Shown: positions 46,460 to 58,209, numbered from the stretch's first letter. The stretch is 64,000 bases of DNA from Pseudanabaena sp. BC1403 (GCF_002914585.1 NZ_PDDM01000009.1:111064-175063); one strand, 5' to 3'. Made by a program: numbers and translations. The notes: generated by a model from the letters alone, not told the origin.

Positions 46460-47806
46460 CTATGGCCGCTTAGAATTACTTTTTGGTTCGTCCTCTGTTA
46501 CCGATGGTGGCGGAGAAAGATTAACTAGTACTTTATCTACGCGGTTGCCGTCCATATCTACGACTTCAAAGCGCATTCTCTCCCAAGTGAAATGTTCACC
46601 AACTAGGGGAATATGTCGGAGGTAAGTCATCATCAGCCCACCAAGAGTGTGGTAGTTATGCTCTTTTTCATAGGGTAGCTCTTCGACTTCGAGAATCTCT
46701 TTGAGGCGATCGCTAGAAATCATGCCATCGATTAGCCAAGAACCATCTTCTCTTTGCATAGCATCGGGATCACCTTGACGATCATTAGATGGCAGATCCC
46801 CAACGATCGCTTCGAGAAGATCAGTAAGGGTCACAAGTCCTTCGACACCGCCATACTCATCGGTCACCATTGCGACGCGATCGCCAGATTGTTTAAACTG
46901 CTCCAAGACACTCAAAGCACTGGCAGTCTCGGCAACATATAGAGGAGGACTACTGGCTTTGACTAAATCGATGGGAGTACCATTGAGACTAGCGTTGAGA
47001 AATGCTTTAATCTCGACAATACCTACACAATCATCAAGATTTTCTCTTGCGACAGGAAAGCGGGAATGTCCACTGCTTAGAACTTCGCGCTGTGTTTCTT
47101 CAAAAGGTGCATCAACATCGAGCCAGTCGATTTCTGTGCGAGGAGTCATTAGAGACTTGATTGGGCGATCGCCCAAACGAAAAACACGCTCAACCATGTC
47201 ATGTTCTGCCTCCTCAAACATGCCCGATTCAGCTCCCTGAGCAATCATCACCTTAATTTCTTCTTCTGTAACTTGCGATTCTTCTATTACCTGAATTCCC
47301 AGTAAGGCAAGTAAAGCTTCGGTTGAAATGCTTAGCAAATAAACAACTGGAGTGCCAATATTGGCAAGAAATCGCATTGGCGGGGCAACTGCACAGGCAA
47401 TCCGCTCGGCATTGCTCATCGCTAAGCGCTTAGGCACAAGCTCGCCAACCACTAGAGACAAGTAAGTAATGATACCGACCACGATCGCAAAGCTGAGGGT
47501 TTTGCTATAGGGTTGGAGAAAAGGAATGGTCTCGAATGACTGTTGCAAAGTTTGGGCTACGGTTGCACCACCCAATGCACCGCTTAAAATTCCGATTAAG
47601 GTAATCCCAATCTGAACGGTTGACAAGAAATTTGTGGGTGAAGCTATCAATCTTAAAGCTGCTCTGGCTTTTGCATTTCCTTCCTTTGCCCATTGCTCTA
47701 GGCGCACTTTGCGAGCAGATACGATCGCTAGCTCGGACATCGAAAAAACACCATTGACAAGAATTAGTAAAATGATGAGTAAAGCTTCAGACGCGACGGA
47801 AGACAT
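46460..47806 (-). CDS. CNNM/CorC family transport-associated protein
   Basis: 448 residues. The N-terminal DUF21 (CNNM) membrane domain has four helices (LLIILLILVNGVFSMSELAIVSARKVRL..., TVQIGITLIGILSGALGG). A CBS pair follows (IKSLMTPRTEIDWLDVDAPFEETQREVLSSGHSRFPVARENLDD..., GDRVAMVTDEYGGVEGLVTLTDLLEAIVG), then the CorC/HlyC C-terminal domain. Members are called hemolysin-like but are probably Mg2+/Co2+ exporters. Confidence 0.9.
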   Translation of the reverse strand: MSSVASEALLIILLILVNGVFSMSELAIVSARKVRLEQWAKEGNAKARAALRLIASPTNFLSTVQIGITLIGILSGALGGATVAQTLQQSFETIPFLQPYSKTLSFAIVVGIITYLSLVVGELVPKRLAMSNAERIACAVAPPMRFLANIGTPVVYLLSISTEALLALLGIQVIEESQVTEEEIKVMIAQGAESGMFEEAEHDMVERVFRLGDRPIKSLMTPRTEIDWLDVDAPFEETQREVLSSGHSRFPVARENLDDCVGIVEIKAFLNASLNGTPIDLVKASSPPLYVAETASALSVLEQFKQSGDRVAMVTDEYGGVEGLVTLTDLLEAIVGDLPSNDRQGDPDAMQREDGSWLIDGMISSDRLKEILEVEELPYEKEHNYHTLGGLMMTYLRHIPLVGEHFTWERMRFEVVDMDGNRVDKVLVNLSPPPSVTEDEPKSNSKRP

Positions 47807-47978
47807 TGTTTTGGGGCAGAACGATTTTATAGGAATCGTTTGTGAAATTTGTTAATAGTAGATATATATTCTCATACCAAATTTTGTGTCAAGTTTCTTA
47901 AGACTAATAATAAAGGTAAGAAATTCTAATTTAAAAGCCAATTTTTGAGTTTGCCGAGTCTGAGGTAATGTAAACCCT

Positions 47979-48015
47979 AAAAAAAGGTGTGTCACGAAGT
48001 GACACACCTTTTTTT
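47979..48015. terminator. Terminator hairpin at malQ end
   Basis: AAAAAAAGGTGTGTCAC/GTGACACACCTTTTTTT with tip GAA, immediately next to the malQ stop. Otherwise 47807-48015 shows no gene. Confidence 0.8.
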
Positions 48016-49551
48016 CTAACGGCTATAGAGTTGGGTAATTTCAAGTAGGCGATCGCTAAGATCTTGATTAAGTAAATTGGGATCGCTATAGCGCCAGCCC
48101 CAATTTCCTGTCGCAGTTCCTGGGGTATTCATGCGTCCACTGTTGTCTAAGCCAAGGACATCTTGTAAAGGCACGATCGCAATTACCGATACTGCTGCCA
48201 TCGCCATACGGATCAGCACCCAGTTAATCGGCTCACCTGCGGCAAAACCTACTATATATTTGTAGAACAATTCTTTTTCGTATCTACTAGCTCGCTGCCA
48301 CCAGCCCACAGCCGTGTCATTGTCATGAGTTCCTGTATAAACTGCACAATTGCGAACATAGTTGTGGGGTAAATGGAAATTGTCGGAGCCACCTCCAAAC
48401 GCAAACATGAGGACGCGCATCCCAGGAAACCCAAAATCATCGCGCAACTTATCAACTTCAGGAGTGATTACGCCCAAATCTTCGGCAAGAATTGGTAACT
48501 CACCCATCACCTCATTCAGCTTTGTAAATAGCTCAGTTCCTGGGGCAGTTTCCCATTCGCCATTGATGGCAGTTTCTTCACCTGCGGGAACTTGCCAAAA
48601 AGCTTCAAATCCTCGGAAGTGATCGATGCGAATAATATCTACATACCGATTTAAAAATCTAAAGCGATCGATCCACCATGCAAAGTCAGTTTCTTGGAGA
48701 TATTCCCAGTTATAGACTGGGTTGCCCCATAGTTGACCTGTGGCGCTGAAATAGTCAGGTGGGACTCCTGCCATTTGGGCGACTTCATAGGTTTCAGGAT
48801 CAAGCACAAAGTTTTGAGGATTTGCCCAGACATCAGAGCTATTGTGCGATACATAAATGGGAATATCGCCAATAATTTGAATGCTTCGCATATTGGCATA
48901 TTGCTTGAGTTTCAACCATTGATCAAAAAAGATAAATTGCACAAATCTTTGAAACTCAATTTGGTCATGCAATTCTTCACGCTTTTGTTGTAATGATTGA
49001 GTTTCCCGTCTAGCGATCGCAGGTTCCCAATTATTCCAAAGGATTTTAGGATTTTGTTCATGCAGCGCCATGAAGAGCACATAGTCTTCGAGCCAATCAG
49101 CTTCTTCGTAGCAAAACTTTTTGAACTGCTCTTGCAATAGATATAGATCGTGATGATGCTTAAGATCTTGATCGACATATCCTTGTTTGAAGCGAATGAA
49201 TGCCATCTCAAGCAATTTCCGTTTATATGGCATCACTGCCTCAAAATCAACTCGATCTTGATTAAATTCTGGAATATCCGCCCAATCTTCTTCTTTGAGT
49301 AAATATTGCTTTGCTAAAAGCTCTGGGCTGATCAGATACATGCTACCTGCGATCGCGCTAAAGCTCATATAGGGAGAGTTTCCATATCCCGTGGGACCAA
49401 GGGGCAGCACTTGCCATAGCTTTTGACCACTACGCGATAAAAACTCAATAAACTGATAAGCTGTCTCTCCTAAATCTCCGATCCCAAATTTACTGGGTAG
49501 TGAGGTTGGATGCAACAAAATTCCACTAGAACGTTGAAAGGGCATAAACAC
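48016..49551 (-). CDS. malQ: 4-alpha-glucanotransferase
   Basis: 511 residues of GH77 amylomaltase, remodelling glucans in glycogen/maltodextrin metabolism. Motifs: RSSGILLHPTSLPSKFGIGDLG, LPLGPTGYGNSPYMSFSA, IQIIGDIPIYVSHNSSDVWANP, IIRIDHFRGFEAFWQVPAGE (catalytic Asp nucleophile), LAEDLGVITPEVD and TGTHDNDTAVGW. Complete and typical in length for bacteria. Confidence 0.95.
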   Translation of the reverse strand: MFMPFQRSSGILLHPTSLPSKFGIGDLGETAYQFIEFLSRSGQKLWQVLPLGPTGYGNSPYMSFSAIAGSMYLISPELLAKQYLLKEEDWADIPEFNQDRVDFEAVMPYKRKLLEMAFIRFKQGYVDQDLKHHHDLYLLQEQFKKFCYEEADWLEDYVLFMALHEQNPKILWNNWEPAIARRETQSLQQKREELHDQIEFQRFVQFIFFDQWLKLKQYANMRSIQIIGDIPIYVSHNSSDVWANPQNFVLDPETYEVAQMAGVPPDYFSATGQLWGNPVYNWEYLQETDFAWWIDRFRFLNRYVDIIRIDHFRGFEAFWQVPAGEETAINGEWETAPGTELFTKLNEVMGELPILAEDLGVITPEVDKLRDDFGFPGMRVLMFAFGGGSDNFHLPHNYVRNCAVYTGTHDNDTAVGWWQRASRYEKELFYKYIVGFAAGEPINWVLIRMAMAAVSVIAIVPLQDVLGLDNSGRMNTPGTATGNWGWRYSDPNLLNQDLSDRLLEITQLYSR

Positions 49552-49587
49552 AAATTTTTAGATCTAGCTTTACTTTACCGCCTTATG

Positions 49588-49632
49588 TATAGAGTTCTCT
49601 ATTTTGCCGCAGGCAAAATAGAGAACTCTATA
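49588..49632. terminator. Hairpin overlapping the ComFB gene stop
   Basis: Perfect palindrome TATAGAGTTCTCTATTTTGCC/GGCAAAATAGAGAACTCTATA with tip GCA; the ComFB-gene stop codon lies inside the right arm. Confidence 0.72.
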
Positions 49633-50887
49633 TGATCCCATCGGCTGCCATTTCTTCGCGAGTGTAGTTAATTGAAAAATCTAAGAAGAAGCCGTAAAGT
49701 TCGATCTCTGCAACCGCAGGAAAAAGACGTAAAGTACTAATGCCTAAATTTTTAGGATTGTCTGCTAGCCAACCAAAAGCTTCTTTAGTATGTGCTCTTA
49801 CGGTTAAGATTTCTCCATCTGCGGTATGACTTAGTGATAGCTCGGCATCCCCAGGTTTTAAATACATTTCGCTATAAATTTGTCCTAGCATTCGCCACTG
49901 CTGCCGCCAATAAGTCATCCCTTGCCTTTCATGCTCGATCGCATATTCAGCTAAGGTTGCAATATTCTGCCAAGTAATATCTTCTCTCTGAAAAATTAGG
50001 CGTAACTCGCTAATAGCTTGTTCACAGTCTCCCTCAAATTTAAGGAGAGGGATTGGATCGGCTAAACGACGGGGTGTTTTGCCCAAAGTCATCAGTGATT
50101 GAATTACGGTTGATTCTATCTGGCTGGATAGCTGCTCTTTAGCTTTTTGAGTTTGCCAGATCACGCCTTGTTCAGTGGTGGCATACAATGCAGGCAGACG
50201 ATTCAGAACATAAGCACATACATCATCAACACCAACTTTGCGTGGCAAAACATTTGCCATATGAATCAATTGATTTTTTACTTCTTGTTTTGCTAAATCT
50301 TCTAAAACATTAGTTAGGAAATAAGAAGCTGAAAGGATATAGGAGTTAAGTTCAGGATTTGGCAGTTCAACATTATTTTGCCAATCCCGAAGCCCATGTT
50401 GAGGAGCATCCTTCCGTTGTAAATAACCTTTTATGTCTCGCAATCGATTGCGATCATTAACGCTCAAACTTACATATTCAGGTGTGTGACTAACTAGAGT
50501 GAGTGCTTCCTGAAAAAACTGCGGAACCTGATGCCATTGCAAAGTAGGCTTACTAAAAAGTTTTTGTAATTTAGTAAGAATATGAGCAGGTGTCTCAACC
50601 TTACTAGCCGCAATTTTCGTTGATTTCCGCAACGGATCGCGCTTTACTCCTAGCAAACCCTGCTGAACAGCACTGACAATCTGTTGCTGGAGTTCATTAT
50701 GAGCACGTTTGCGTTGCTGCAACCATCCTCGGCTCGTACTTGCATAAAGTGCTGGCAATCGATTTAGTGCAAAAGCAGCTACCTCGCTAAGGTTAATTGC
50801 CTCGCGGGCGGTTTGGCTGAGATGTTTGAGTTGTTCTTGTACTTCGACGACAACGATTTCCTCAAGGACATTTTTGAGGCTAGTCAT
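49628..50887 (-). CDS. Double ComFB-domain protein
   Basis: 419 residues with two copies of the late-competence ComFB domain: residues about 1-90 (NVLEEIVVVEVQEQLKHL..., VAAFALNRLPALYASTSRGWLQQ) and about 190-290 (NVLEDLAKQEVKNQLIHM..., VCAYVLNRLPALYATTEQGVIWQ). The ALNRLPALYA signature appears in both. ComFB-like proteins in cyanobacteria have been linked to cyclic dinucleotide signalling and competence/motility. The C-terminal 120 residues are of unknown fold. Confidence 0.85.
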   Translation of the reverse strand: MTSLKNVLEEIVVVEVQEQLKHLSQTAREAINLSEVAAFALNRLPALYASTSRGWLQQRKRAHNELQQQIVSAVQQGLLGVKRDPLRKSTKIAASKVETPAHILTKLQKLFSKPTLQWHQVPQFFQEALTLVSHTPEYVSLSVNDRNRLRDIKGYLQRKDAPQHGLRDWQNNVELPNPELNSYILSASYFLTNVLEDLAKQEVKNQLIHMANVLPRKVGVDDVCAYVLNRLPALYATTEQGVIWQTQKAKEQLSSQIESTVIQSLMTLGKTPRRLADPIPLLKFEGDCEQAISELRLIFQREDITWQNIATLAEYAIEHERQGMTYWRQQWRMLGQIYSEMYLKPGDAELSLSHTADGEILTVRAHTKEAFGWLADNPKNLGISTLRLFPAVAEIELYGFFLDFSINYTREEMAADGII

Positions 50888-51030
50888 AAGCTTTTACTAC
50901 TAGAAATTTTATATTTGATAACCCTTATACATATTTACTAAGCTGCCCAAAATTAAAGTAATGCATAGCAATCGTTAAAAAGCTCCAAGACTAGAGAATA
51001 GCGCATTTTGCAAGGCTCATCGTGGTTACT

Positions 51031-53703
51031 CTAGGGAGAATTAGTATCAAAGATCGTCATCTGTGCTTCATTTTGCGAATCTTTACTTAGTCTTAATGCT
51101 GACTTTTGTAAGCGATCGCCTTTAGTCGATCCACCTGTTCGCAATCCAGTGGCAATATGACTGTTTTTTGCAATTTGTTCTAATACTTGCTTAGCACGAC
51201 TGATCACACTTGCAGGCAAGCCTGCTAAGCGCCCCACTTCAATTCCATAGGAACGGTCAGCGCCGCCTTTTTGGACTTGGTGCAAGAAAATAATTTCATC
51301 TTCTAATTCTTTGACTGTAACTTGGAAATTAGCCACATTGGGCAGCAAACTTGCCAGCTCATTAAGCTCATGGTAATGGGTTGCAAAAATCCCGCGTGCT
51401 TTGATTTTATTGGCGATATACTCAGCGACTGACCATGCGATCGCCATGCCATCAAAAGTCGAAGTACCGCGCCCAATCTCATCAAGCAGTACTAAGGAAT
51501 GATCTTTAGCATGATTGAGAATATTTGCAGTTTCATTCATTTCCACCATAAACGTAGATTGACCTGTGGCAAGATCATCGACTGCACCAACACGGGTAAA
51601 TATGCGATCGCAGATCCCCAAAGTCGCCGATTCCGCAGGGATAAAACTACCTACTTGAGCCATCAGTTGAATTAGTCCAACTTGGCGTAAATAAATACTT
51701 TTACCGCTCATATTGGGGCCAGTTAGCACGATTAAGTCTGGACATTCAGGCGCTTGATCTTCATTGCCTAAATAAGTGGAATTGGGAACAAAGAAACCTG
51801 CGGGGAGAGACTGCTCAACGACGGGATGACGACCATTGTGAATTGCGATCGCGCGATCGCTGGTAATTTGGGGACGGCAATAGTTATAGGTAACGGCTAC
51901 TTCCGCTAGGCTACACAAGACATCGGCAGCAGCGAGGGCAGTAGCGAGGATTCGCATCGGTTCGATATGCTTGGCTGTAAGTAGCCTCAACTCCACAAAC
52001 AAGTCATATTCCAACTGCTTTAACTCACTATCAGAATTGAGAATCCTTGTTTCTCGTTCCTTTAGTTCTGGAGTGATATAACGCTCTTCATTAGTGAGAG
52101 TTTGCTTGCGGATGTAATCATCTGGAGCCTGTTCACTTTTGCCGCGCGAGATACTAATGTAATAGCCAAAAGCTTTGTTAAAGCCAACTTTGAGTGTGTT
52201 AATACCTGTACGTTCTTTTTCCTGTTTCTCAAAAGCAGCCAACCATTCCACATCATCACGACTCTGTTGACGCAGATGATCGAGCTGCTCATTGACTCCT
52301 GAACGAATGATATTTCCTTCGGTAATATAAATCGGTGGTTCTTCAACGAGCGTGCGTTGTAACTGTGAACCAAGTTGTAATAGTTCCGATGGCACAGACT
52401 GTAAAGCTTTTAAATAGCGAGAATTAGATTTGGCGACAACATCGGCAACATCACGCATTCTTTCTAGTGACATTGCTACAGCAATCAGATCTCGCCCATT
52501 TGCCGTACCTGCTCCAATGCGACTGCATAAACGTTCGATATCATAGATTTGACTCAAACAACTTCGCAAATTTTTGCGGAGAGAATGTTGTTTGAGTAAT
52601 TCGGTAATTGTATCAAGACGTTCATTAATGGCGGCAATATCCTTGAGAGGTTGTAATAGCCAACGCCGTAAAGCTCGGCTCCCCATGCCTGTTGTAGTTT
52701 TATCAAGTGCCCATAATAGCGAACTATAGTAAGTGCCATCACGAACAGTTTGGGTGATTTCTAAATTACGGCGCGTTTGGTTATCGAGAATTAGATAATC
52801 GGCGATCGCATAGGTGGAAATTCCTTGCAATGGCATTTTTACACTTTTTTGGGTGGATTCTAAATATTCTAAAATGCCACCTGCCGCCCTAATTGCCAAA
52901 GGTAAGGCTTTACAGCCAAAACCTTCAAGCGATCGCACTCGGAATGTGTCGAGAATACGCTGCTTGGCTTCAGCTAAGGCAAAAGGAGCTTGCGATCGCG
53001 GTGTATAGCAGAAGCTTTCAGGCAAAGCGCTATAAGGCTCAGGTAAAACGGATTGTTTTTTCTGCGAAATTCCTTCCCAAAATGCTCCAGTTTTCTCAGC
53101 TTTAGAACCGCGAAATAATTGCGGATTTGGTACATCGATGGGAATCAAAACTTCAGCAGGTTGTAATCGTAATAGTTCTTGAATTAAATGATCGGTGCTA
53201 TTTAACTGTGTGACGGAAAACTCGCCTGTAGAAATATCAGTGTATGCTAAGCCCCAATTCTCGCCGCCATTGGCGATCGCCACCAAAAAATTATTTTTCT
53301 TAGCCGCCAACATTCCCTCTTCGATCACTGTGCCAGGGGTAATCACTCTAGTAACTTCGCGTCGTACTAGTCCTTGCGCTTCGGAGGCAGCTTCCATTTG
53401 ATCGCAAACAGCGATCGAGTAGCCCTTTTCAACTAATTGATTAGCATAGCGATCAAGAGCATGATGAGGAATTCCTGCCATGGCAATGCGCCCAATTGTT
53501 TTGCCCCCATCGCGACCTGTTAGCACCAATTCCAATTCCCGTGAAATTAGCTCTGCATCTTCAAAAAACGCCTCAAAAAAATCCCCCAGCCGATACAACA
53601 TCACTGCATGAGGATACTGCTCTTTCATCTCAATATAATGCAGCATCATCGGTGTGAGGGCAGCGCGATTAACTAGAGCCGACGATAGAGCTAATTCAGC
53701 CAT
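51031..53703 (-). CDS. mutS: DNA mismatch repair protein MutS
   Basis: 890 residues. The mismatch-contact motif lies in [21 protein letters not shown] (F-x-E equivalent GDFFEAF), followed by connector, clamp and lever domains, and the ATPase: Walker [15 protein letters not shown], Walker [17 protein letters not shown] and the ATHYHEL motif. All catalytic elements are intact, so it is an active MutS1. Confidence 0.96.
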   Translation of the reverse strand: MAELALSSALVNRAALTPMMLHYIEMKEQYPHAVMLYRLGDFFEAFFEDAELISRELELVLTGRDGGKTIGRIAMAGIPHHALDRYANQLVEKGYSIAVCDQMEAASEAQGLVRREVTRVITPGTVIEEGMLAAKKNNFLVAIANGGENWGLAYTDISTGEFSVTQLNSTDHLIQELLRLQPAEVLIPIDVPNPQLFRGSKAEKTGAFWEGISQKKQSVLPEPYSALPESFCYTPRSQAPFALAEAKQRILDTFRVRSLEGFGCKALPLAIRAAGGILEYLESTQKSVKMPLQGISTYAIADYLILDNQTRRNLEITQTVRDGTYYSSLLWALDKTTTGMGSRALRRWLLQPLKDIAAINERLDTITELLKQHSLRKNLRSCLSQIYDIERLCSRIGAGTANGRDLIAVAMSLERMRDVADVVAKSNSRYLKALQSVPSELLQLGSQLQRTLVEEPPIYITEGNIIRSGVNEQLDHLRQQSRDDVEWLAAFEKQEKERTGINTLKVGFNKAFGYYISISRGKSEQAPDDYIRKQTLTNEERYITPELKERETRILNSDSELKQLEYDLFVELRLLTAKHIEPMRILATALAAADVLCSLAEVAVTYNYCRPQITSDRAIAIHNGRHPVVEQSLPAGFFVPNSTYLGNEDQAPECPDLIVLTGPNMSGKSIYLRQVGLIQLMAQVGSFIPAESATLGICDRIFTRVGAVDDLATGQSTFMVEMNETANILNHAKDHSLVLLDEIGRGTSTFDGMAIAWSVAEYIANKIKARGIFATHYHELNELASLLPNVANFQVTVKELEDEIIFLHQVQKGGADRSYGIEVGRLAGLPASVISRAKQVLEQIAKNSHIATGLRTGGSTKGDRLQKSALRLSKDSQNEAQMTIFDTNSP

Positions 53704-53767
53704 TCCAATTTTGGTCTTAAAACAATGTTATTCAACCATTGTAAATGGCATTTAGACTCTATTACAT

Positions 53768-53875
53768 AGCAATTACAGCGCTTTGCGCTCAAACCCAAAC
53801 CAAGAAACTTTTTGAAAGCGTTGCAAAGCAACGCTTTCAAAAAGTTTCTTGTGGTTCGTTTAATTGGAAATTGCT
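53768..53875. repeat. Composite palindrome, family C copy 4
   Basis: Outer AGCAATT/AATTGCT pair, an AGCGCTTTGCGCT hairpin, CAAACCCAAACCAAGAAACT arms and the central GAAAGCGTTGCAAAGCAACGCTTTC hairpin. It is followed by another hairpin (GGTGGCGCTTCGTGCCAC-like, about 53883-53910). No gene is seen in 53704-53972. Confidence 0.78.
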
Positions 53876-53972
53876 ACAGCGGAGATGTGGCGCTTCGTGC
53901 CACACCTCATTTTGGGGTTTTATCTAGCTATAGCCTATAATCAAAAGGTAATTATTCATGGTTTGGATCTAG

Positions 53973-55055
53973 GTGGCACTTAAGTTTAAATTTGCGATCG
54001 CCTCCGATTTGCATATCGCATTGCCCCATACGATTTGGCAGCATCCTTCGCGATTTCATCTCGTTGAGTACAGTATCCCCGCATTTGAAGAGGTGCTGTC
54101 GCAACTGGCTACCCTAGATTTAGACTTTTTACTTTTACCAGGTGATCTCACTCAGCATGGCGAGCCAGAGAACCATCAATGGCTATCGGAGTGCCTCGCC
54201 CAACTTCCCTATCCTGTCTATGTGATTGCAGGAAACCATGACGTACCAAGAATAGAAACCTTTGATCAGTTCACTCCTCACTATACTAAGTTTGGCTTTA
54301 AATATGGGCTTAGCGAACCAAATAAACTCTATTATGAATGTGAAGTATTGCCTAATGTCCGCCTAATTGGATTGAATTCCAATCAATTTGATGCTGATGG
54401 TCAACAGATTGGCTGGATTGATGAAGAGCAGTTAGATTGGTTGCAATTGGTTCTAGAAAATCAAGATTATGAATTGAATCTAGTAACCATTCATCATAAT
54501 GTGCTGGAGCATATGCATGATCAGTCACGCAATGCACTTGGTAAACGCTATATGCTTGGTAACACTGAGCGCTTATGCAAAATTTTACATCAAGCAAATG
54601 TGAAGCTGGTTTTTACTGGACATCTGCATGTGCAGGATATTGCCTATAGCGATCGCTACAATCTTTATGACATTACGACAGGCTCTTTGGTCAGCTATCC
54701 TCATCCATATCGCGTTCTTAATTACATTTCTGATGCATCAGGCGATCGCTTAGAGATTGAATCTTTTCGAGTCAAATCAATTCCTGAGCAAGCTGATTTA
54801 TTGCATTTCTCACGGGAATGGATGGGTGATCACTCACATCCATTTGTAGTAAGGCTATTGACGCATCCCCCTCTTAATTTGCCTCTAGAACTTGCCGAGA
54901 CTCTCACTCCTGAGCTTCGTTATTTTTGGGCTTATATTGCTGATGGTGATGCCAAGTTTGAGTTCCCTAATTTTCCTACTGTAGCGAAAGAATATTTTGA
55001 AGCATTTAGTGATGTTCCTCCCAAGGATAATAATATTACGCTAGTTCTTAAATAA
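53973..55055 (+). CDS. Metallophosphoesterase
   Basis: 360 residues of the calcineurin-like (Icc/CpdA-like) family. Metal-ligand motifs are ASDLHIA, LPGDLTQHGEPENH, AGNHDVPR, HHNVLEH and TGHLHVQD. The C-terminal 100 residues are a non-catalytic extension. GTG start at 53973. The substrate is unknown; a cAMP phosphodiesterase role is possible, and a Crp-family gene follows after 138 bp. Confidence 0.85.
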   Translation: MALKFKFAIASDLHIALPHTIWQHPSRFHLVEYSIPAFEEVLSQLATLDLDFLLLPGDLTQHGEPENHQWLSECLAQLPYPVYVIAGNHDVPRIETFDQFTPHYTKFGFKYGLSEPNKLYYECEVLPNVRLIGLNSNQFDADGQQIGWIDEEQLDWLQLVLENQDYELNLVTIHHNVLEHMHDQSRNALGKRYMLGNTERLCKILHQANVKLVFTGHLHVQDIAYSDRYNLYDITTGSLVSYPHPYRVLNYISDASGDRLEIESFRVKSIPEQADLLHFSREWMGDHSHPFVVRLLTHPPLNLPLELAETLTPELRYFWAYIADGDAKFEFPNFPTVAKEYFEAFSDVPPKDNNITLVLK

Positions 55056-55099
55056 ACCGAAAAAGGTGTCACTTCGTGACACCTTTTTCGGTTTATTTA
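55051..55099. terminator. Hairpin at the phosphoesterase stop
   Basis: AAATAAACCGAAAAAGGTGTCAC/GTGACACCTTTTTCGGTTTATTT with tip TTC. The stop codon (TAA) is in the left arm. Confidence 0.75.
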
Positions 55100-55193
55100 A
55101 GTATTTAAGAAAAATTTATTGATTAGATAAACTAGGCTTAACCCGATAGTGTCGAGAAACACATAGGATTACAAATGTGTACCTCACGCTTTT

Positions 55194-55823
55194 ATGACAT
55201 ATACGTTCTCAAGTTTCAATCTTAACTCCACAACCTCAGTAACTGACTGGCGGCGATCGCTCGAAGAAATTTATCGCGGTCGCACCATGCACACTTACAA
55301 AAGTGGACAAATCATTCCCATGTATCCCCATGAAGTCTGGGTGGTTTGTCGCGGAGTGGTGCAACTCAATACCTTGCATCCTTCAGGTGATGAAGTTTTG
55401 GTTGGCTTTGCGGTGCAAGCAATGCCCTTTGGCTTACCTCTAACAAACCTCGACCCATATCAAGCGATCGCTCTATCAGATATTGACTTGATGCGCTTTA
55501 CTTTGATCGAGTTAGAGAATTCCCCACTACTCTATCAAGGGATTTTGCAACACCTCAATCGTCGGCTTCAGCAAACCGAGTCTTTATTAGCCCTAGTTAG
55601 TAACAAACGGGTAGAAGAGCGTCTCCGTCAAATTCTGCTTTTGCTCAAGCAAGAAGTCGGCATTCCTGTCGAAGGTGGAACTCGTTTAACCGTTCGCCTT
55701 ACGCATCAACATCTTGCCAGCGCCATTAGCAGTACTCGTGTAACTGTGACTAGAGCAATGAAGCTATTACAAGATGAAGGATGGCTAAAGGTTGATCGCG
55801 ATCGGCATATAGTTCTTGTATAG
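55194..55823 (+). CDS. Crp/Fnr family transcriptional regulator
   Basis: 209 residues: a cNMP-type sensory domain (MHTYKSGQIIPMYPHEVWVVCRGVVQLNTLHPSGDEVLVGFA) and a winged HTH (LTHQHLASAISSTRVTVTRAMKLLQDEGWLKVDRDRHIVLV). The family-typical cyclic nucleotide pocket motif is not evident, and it is neither a clear NtcA nor SyCRP1. Regulon unknown. Confidence 0.85.
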   Translation: MTYTFSSFNLNSTTSVTDWRRSLEEIYRGRTMHTYKSGQIIPMYPHEVWVVCRGVVQLNTLHPSGDEVLVGFAVQAMPFGLPLTNLDPYQAIALSDIDLMRFTLIELENSPLLYQGILQHLNRRLQQTESLLALVSNKRVEERLRQILLLLKQEVGIPVEGGTRLTVRLTHQHLASAISSTRVTVTRAMKLLQDEGWLKVDRDRHIVLV

Positions 55824-55919
55824 ACTTTTAGCGCTTTGCGCTCAAAACCGAACCGAGAAATTTTTTGAAAGTGTTGCTTAGCAATACTTTCAAAAACTTT
55901 CTTGGTATCGATAATTGCT
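55822..55919. repeat. Composite palindrome, family C copy 5
   Basis: AGCGCTTTGCGCT, CAAAACCGAACCGAGAAATT arm and a central GAAAGTGTTGCTTAGCAATACTTTC hairpin, ending in AATTGCT, directly after the Crp gene stop. Confidence 0.75.
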
Positions 55920-55926
55920 GTAATGA

Positions 55927-55998
55927 ATCACCCCGCCGCAAGCGGACGGGGTATCAAATTCTTTTTTACTAGAATTTACTTACACCGCAGAGCGGTGG
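55927..55998. repeat. Paired hairpins resembling IS200/IS605-type ends
   Basis: ACCCCGCCGCAAGCGGACGGGGTAT and, about 60 bp on, ACACCGCAGAGCGGTGGGGTAT. Both carry CCGC-loop-GCGG cores and end in GGGGTAT. They resemble the imperfect hairpins at the ends of IS200/IS605 elements, but no transposase lies between. Assignment is tentative. Confidence 0.35.
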
Positions 55999-56020
55999 GG
56001 TATTTACCCTCTTAATTGAA

Positions 56021-56093
56021 TAAATAGGGTTGTGGCGCTTTGCGTCACAACCCTATTTAAATATAAAGAAAGGGCGCTTAGCGCCCTTTCTTT
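56021..56093. terminator. Two hairpins at the rplY end
   Basis: TAAATAGGGTTGTG/CACAACCCTATTTA with a GCGCTTTGCG tip (56021-56059), then AAAGAAAGGGCGC/GCGCCCTTTCTTT (56065-56093), which touches the stop codon of rplY. Probable terminators for rplY. The rest of 55824-56091 holds only repeats. Confidence 0.75.
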
Positions 56094-56643
56094 ATTTCTT
56101 GAGAATGGTAATAACAAGAGCAGTGGTTTCAGTTACAGGCTTAACACCTTCAGGGTAAGCAATTTCACTAACATGGACACCCTTGCCGATATCAAGATTA
56201 GTAATATCGATTTCAAAGCTTTCAGGGATATTGTTTGGAGCACAAGCTACACGTACATGGTTTTTGATTGTGTCAATGGAGCCACCACCAACTTTTACAC
56301 CCACTGGTACACCGACGAAGTGCAGAGGAATGTCTACTTCAATCTTCGACTGAGACTCGATCGCAAAAAAGCTGAGGTGATAAATAGCAGGTTTGTAGGG
56401 ATGGTTTTGAACTTCGCGCAATAATGTTTTGCCTTTGAAGTCGCCATCAGTTACATTTACTTCGATCATTGTGTTGTTGATCGTGGCTTCGCGTAATAGA
56501 GTAGTTGCTTCTTTAGCATCTAAAGTGATCGAGATCGATTCAGATCCTTTATGTCCATAAACAGTTGCAGGAATTTGACCATTGCGACGGAGGGCGCGAT
56601 TGTTAGCTGGAGGACGAGTAGTAGCGTTTATTTGTAGTTGCAT
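56092..56643 (-). CDS. rplY: Ribosomal protein bL25 (Ctc form)
   Basis: 183 residues, the long general-stress Ctc form of L25 that binds 5S rRNA. N-terminal RPPANNRALRRNGQIPATVYGHKGSESISI, and C-terminal beta domain LREVQNHPYKPAIYHLSFFAI, VDIPLHFVGVPVGVKVGGGSI and FEIDITNLDIGKGVHVSEI. Encoded 75 bp after purA on the same strand. Confidence 0.93.
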   Translation of the reverse strand: MQLQINATTRPPANNRALRRNGQIPATVYGHKGSESISITLDAKEATTLLREATINNTMIEVNVTDGDFKGKTLLREVQNHPYKPAIYHLSFFAIESQSKIEVDIPLHFVGVPVGVKVGGGSIDTIKNHVRVACAPNNIPESFEIDITNLDIGKGVHVSEIAYPEGVKPVTETTALVITILKK

Positions 56644-56718
56644 TTTGATAATTTAGTGATTGGTAATTTAGTAACTAACTTTTAATTGTCGTTTTTAGTG
56701 AAAACGACAATTAAAAGA

Positions 56719-58038
<1,320 letters not shown>

Positions 58039-58148
58039 TTATGCTCAATCAATAAAATCTCACAATCATCAATCATCTCAAAGGATTGTATTGATTGTCA
58101 ATCACTTTATTCAAAAATCAGAAATTAAGTGGCTAAGCAATTAAGTAT

Positions 58149-58209
58149 AAAACCCAAAAAACTGTACTGCCCGCTGCGCGGGCAGTACAGTTTTTTGGCT
58201 CTGGGTTTT
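58149..58209. repeat. Hairpin upstream of purA / downstream of FAD oxidoreductase
   Basis: AAAACCCAAAAAACTGTACTGCCCG/CGGGCAGTACAGTTTTTTGG... with tip CTGCG, and flanking AAAACCC/GGGTTTTT. Nothing else is seen in 58033-58270. Confidence 0.65.
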
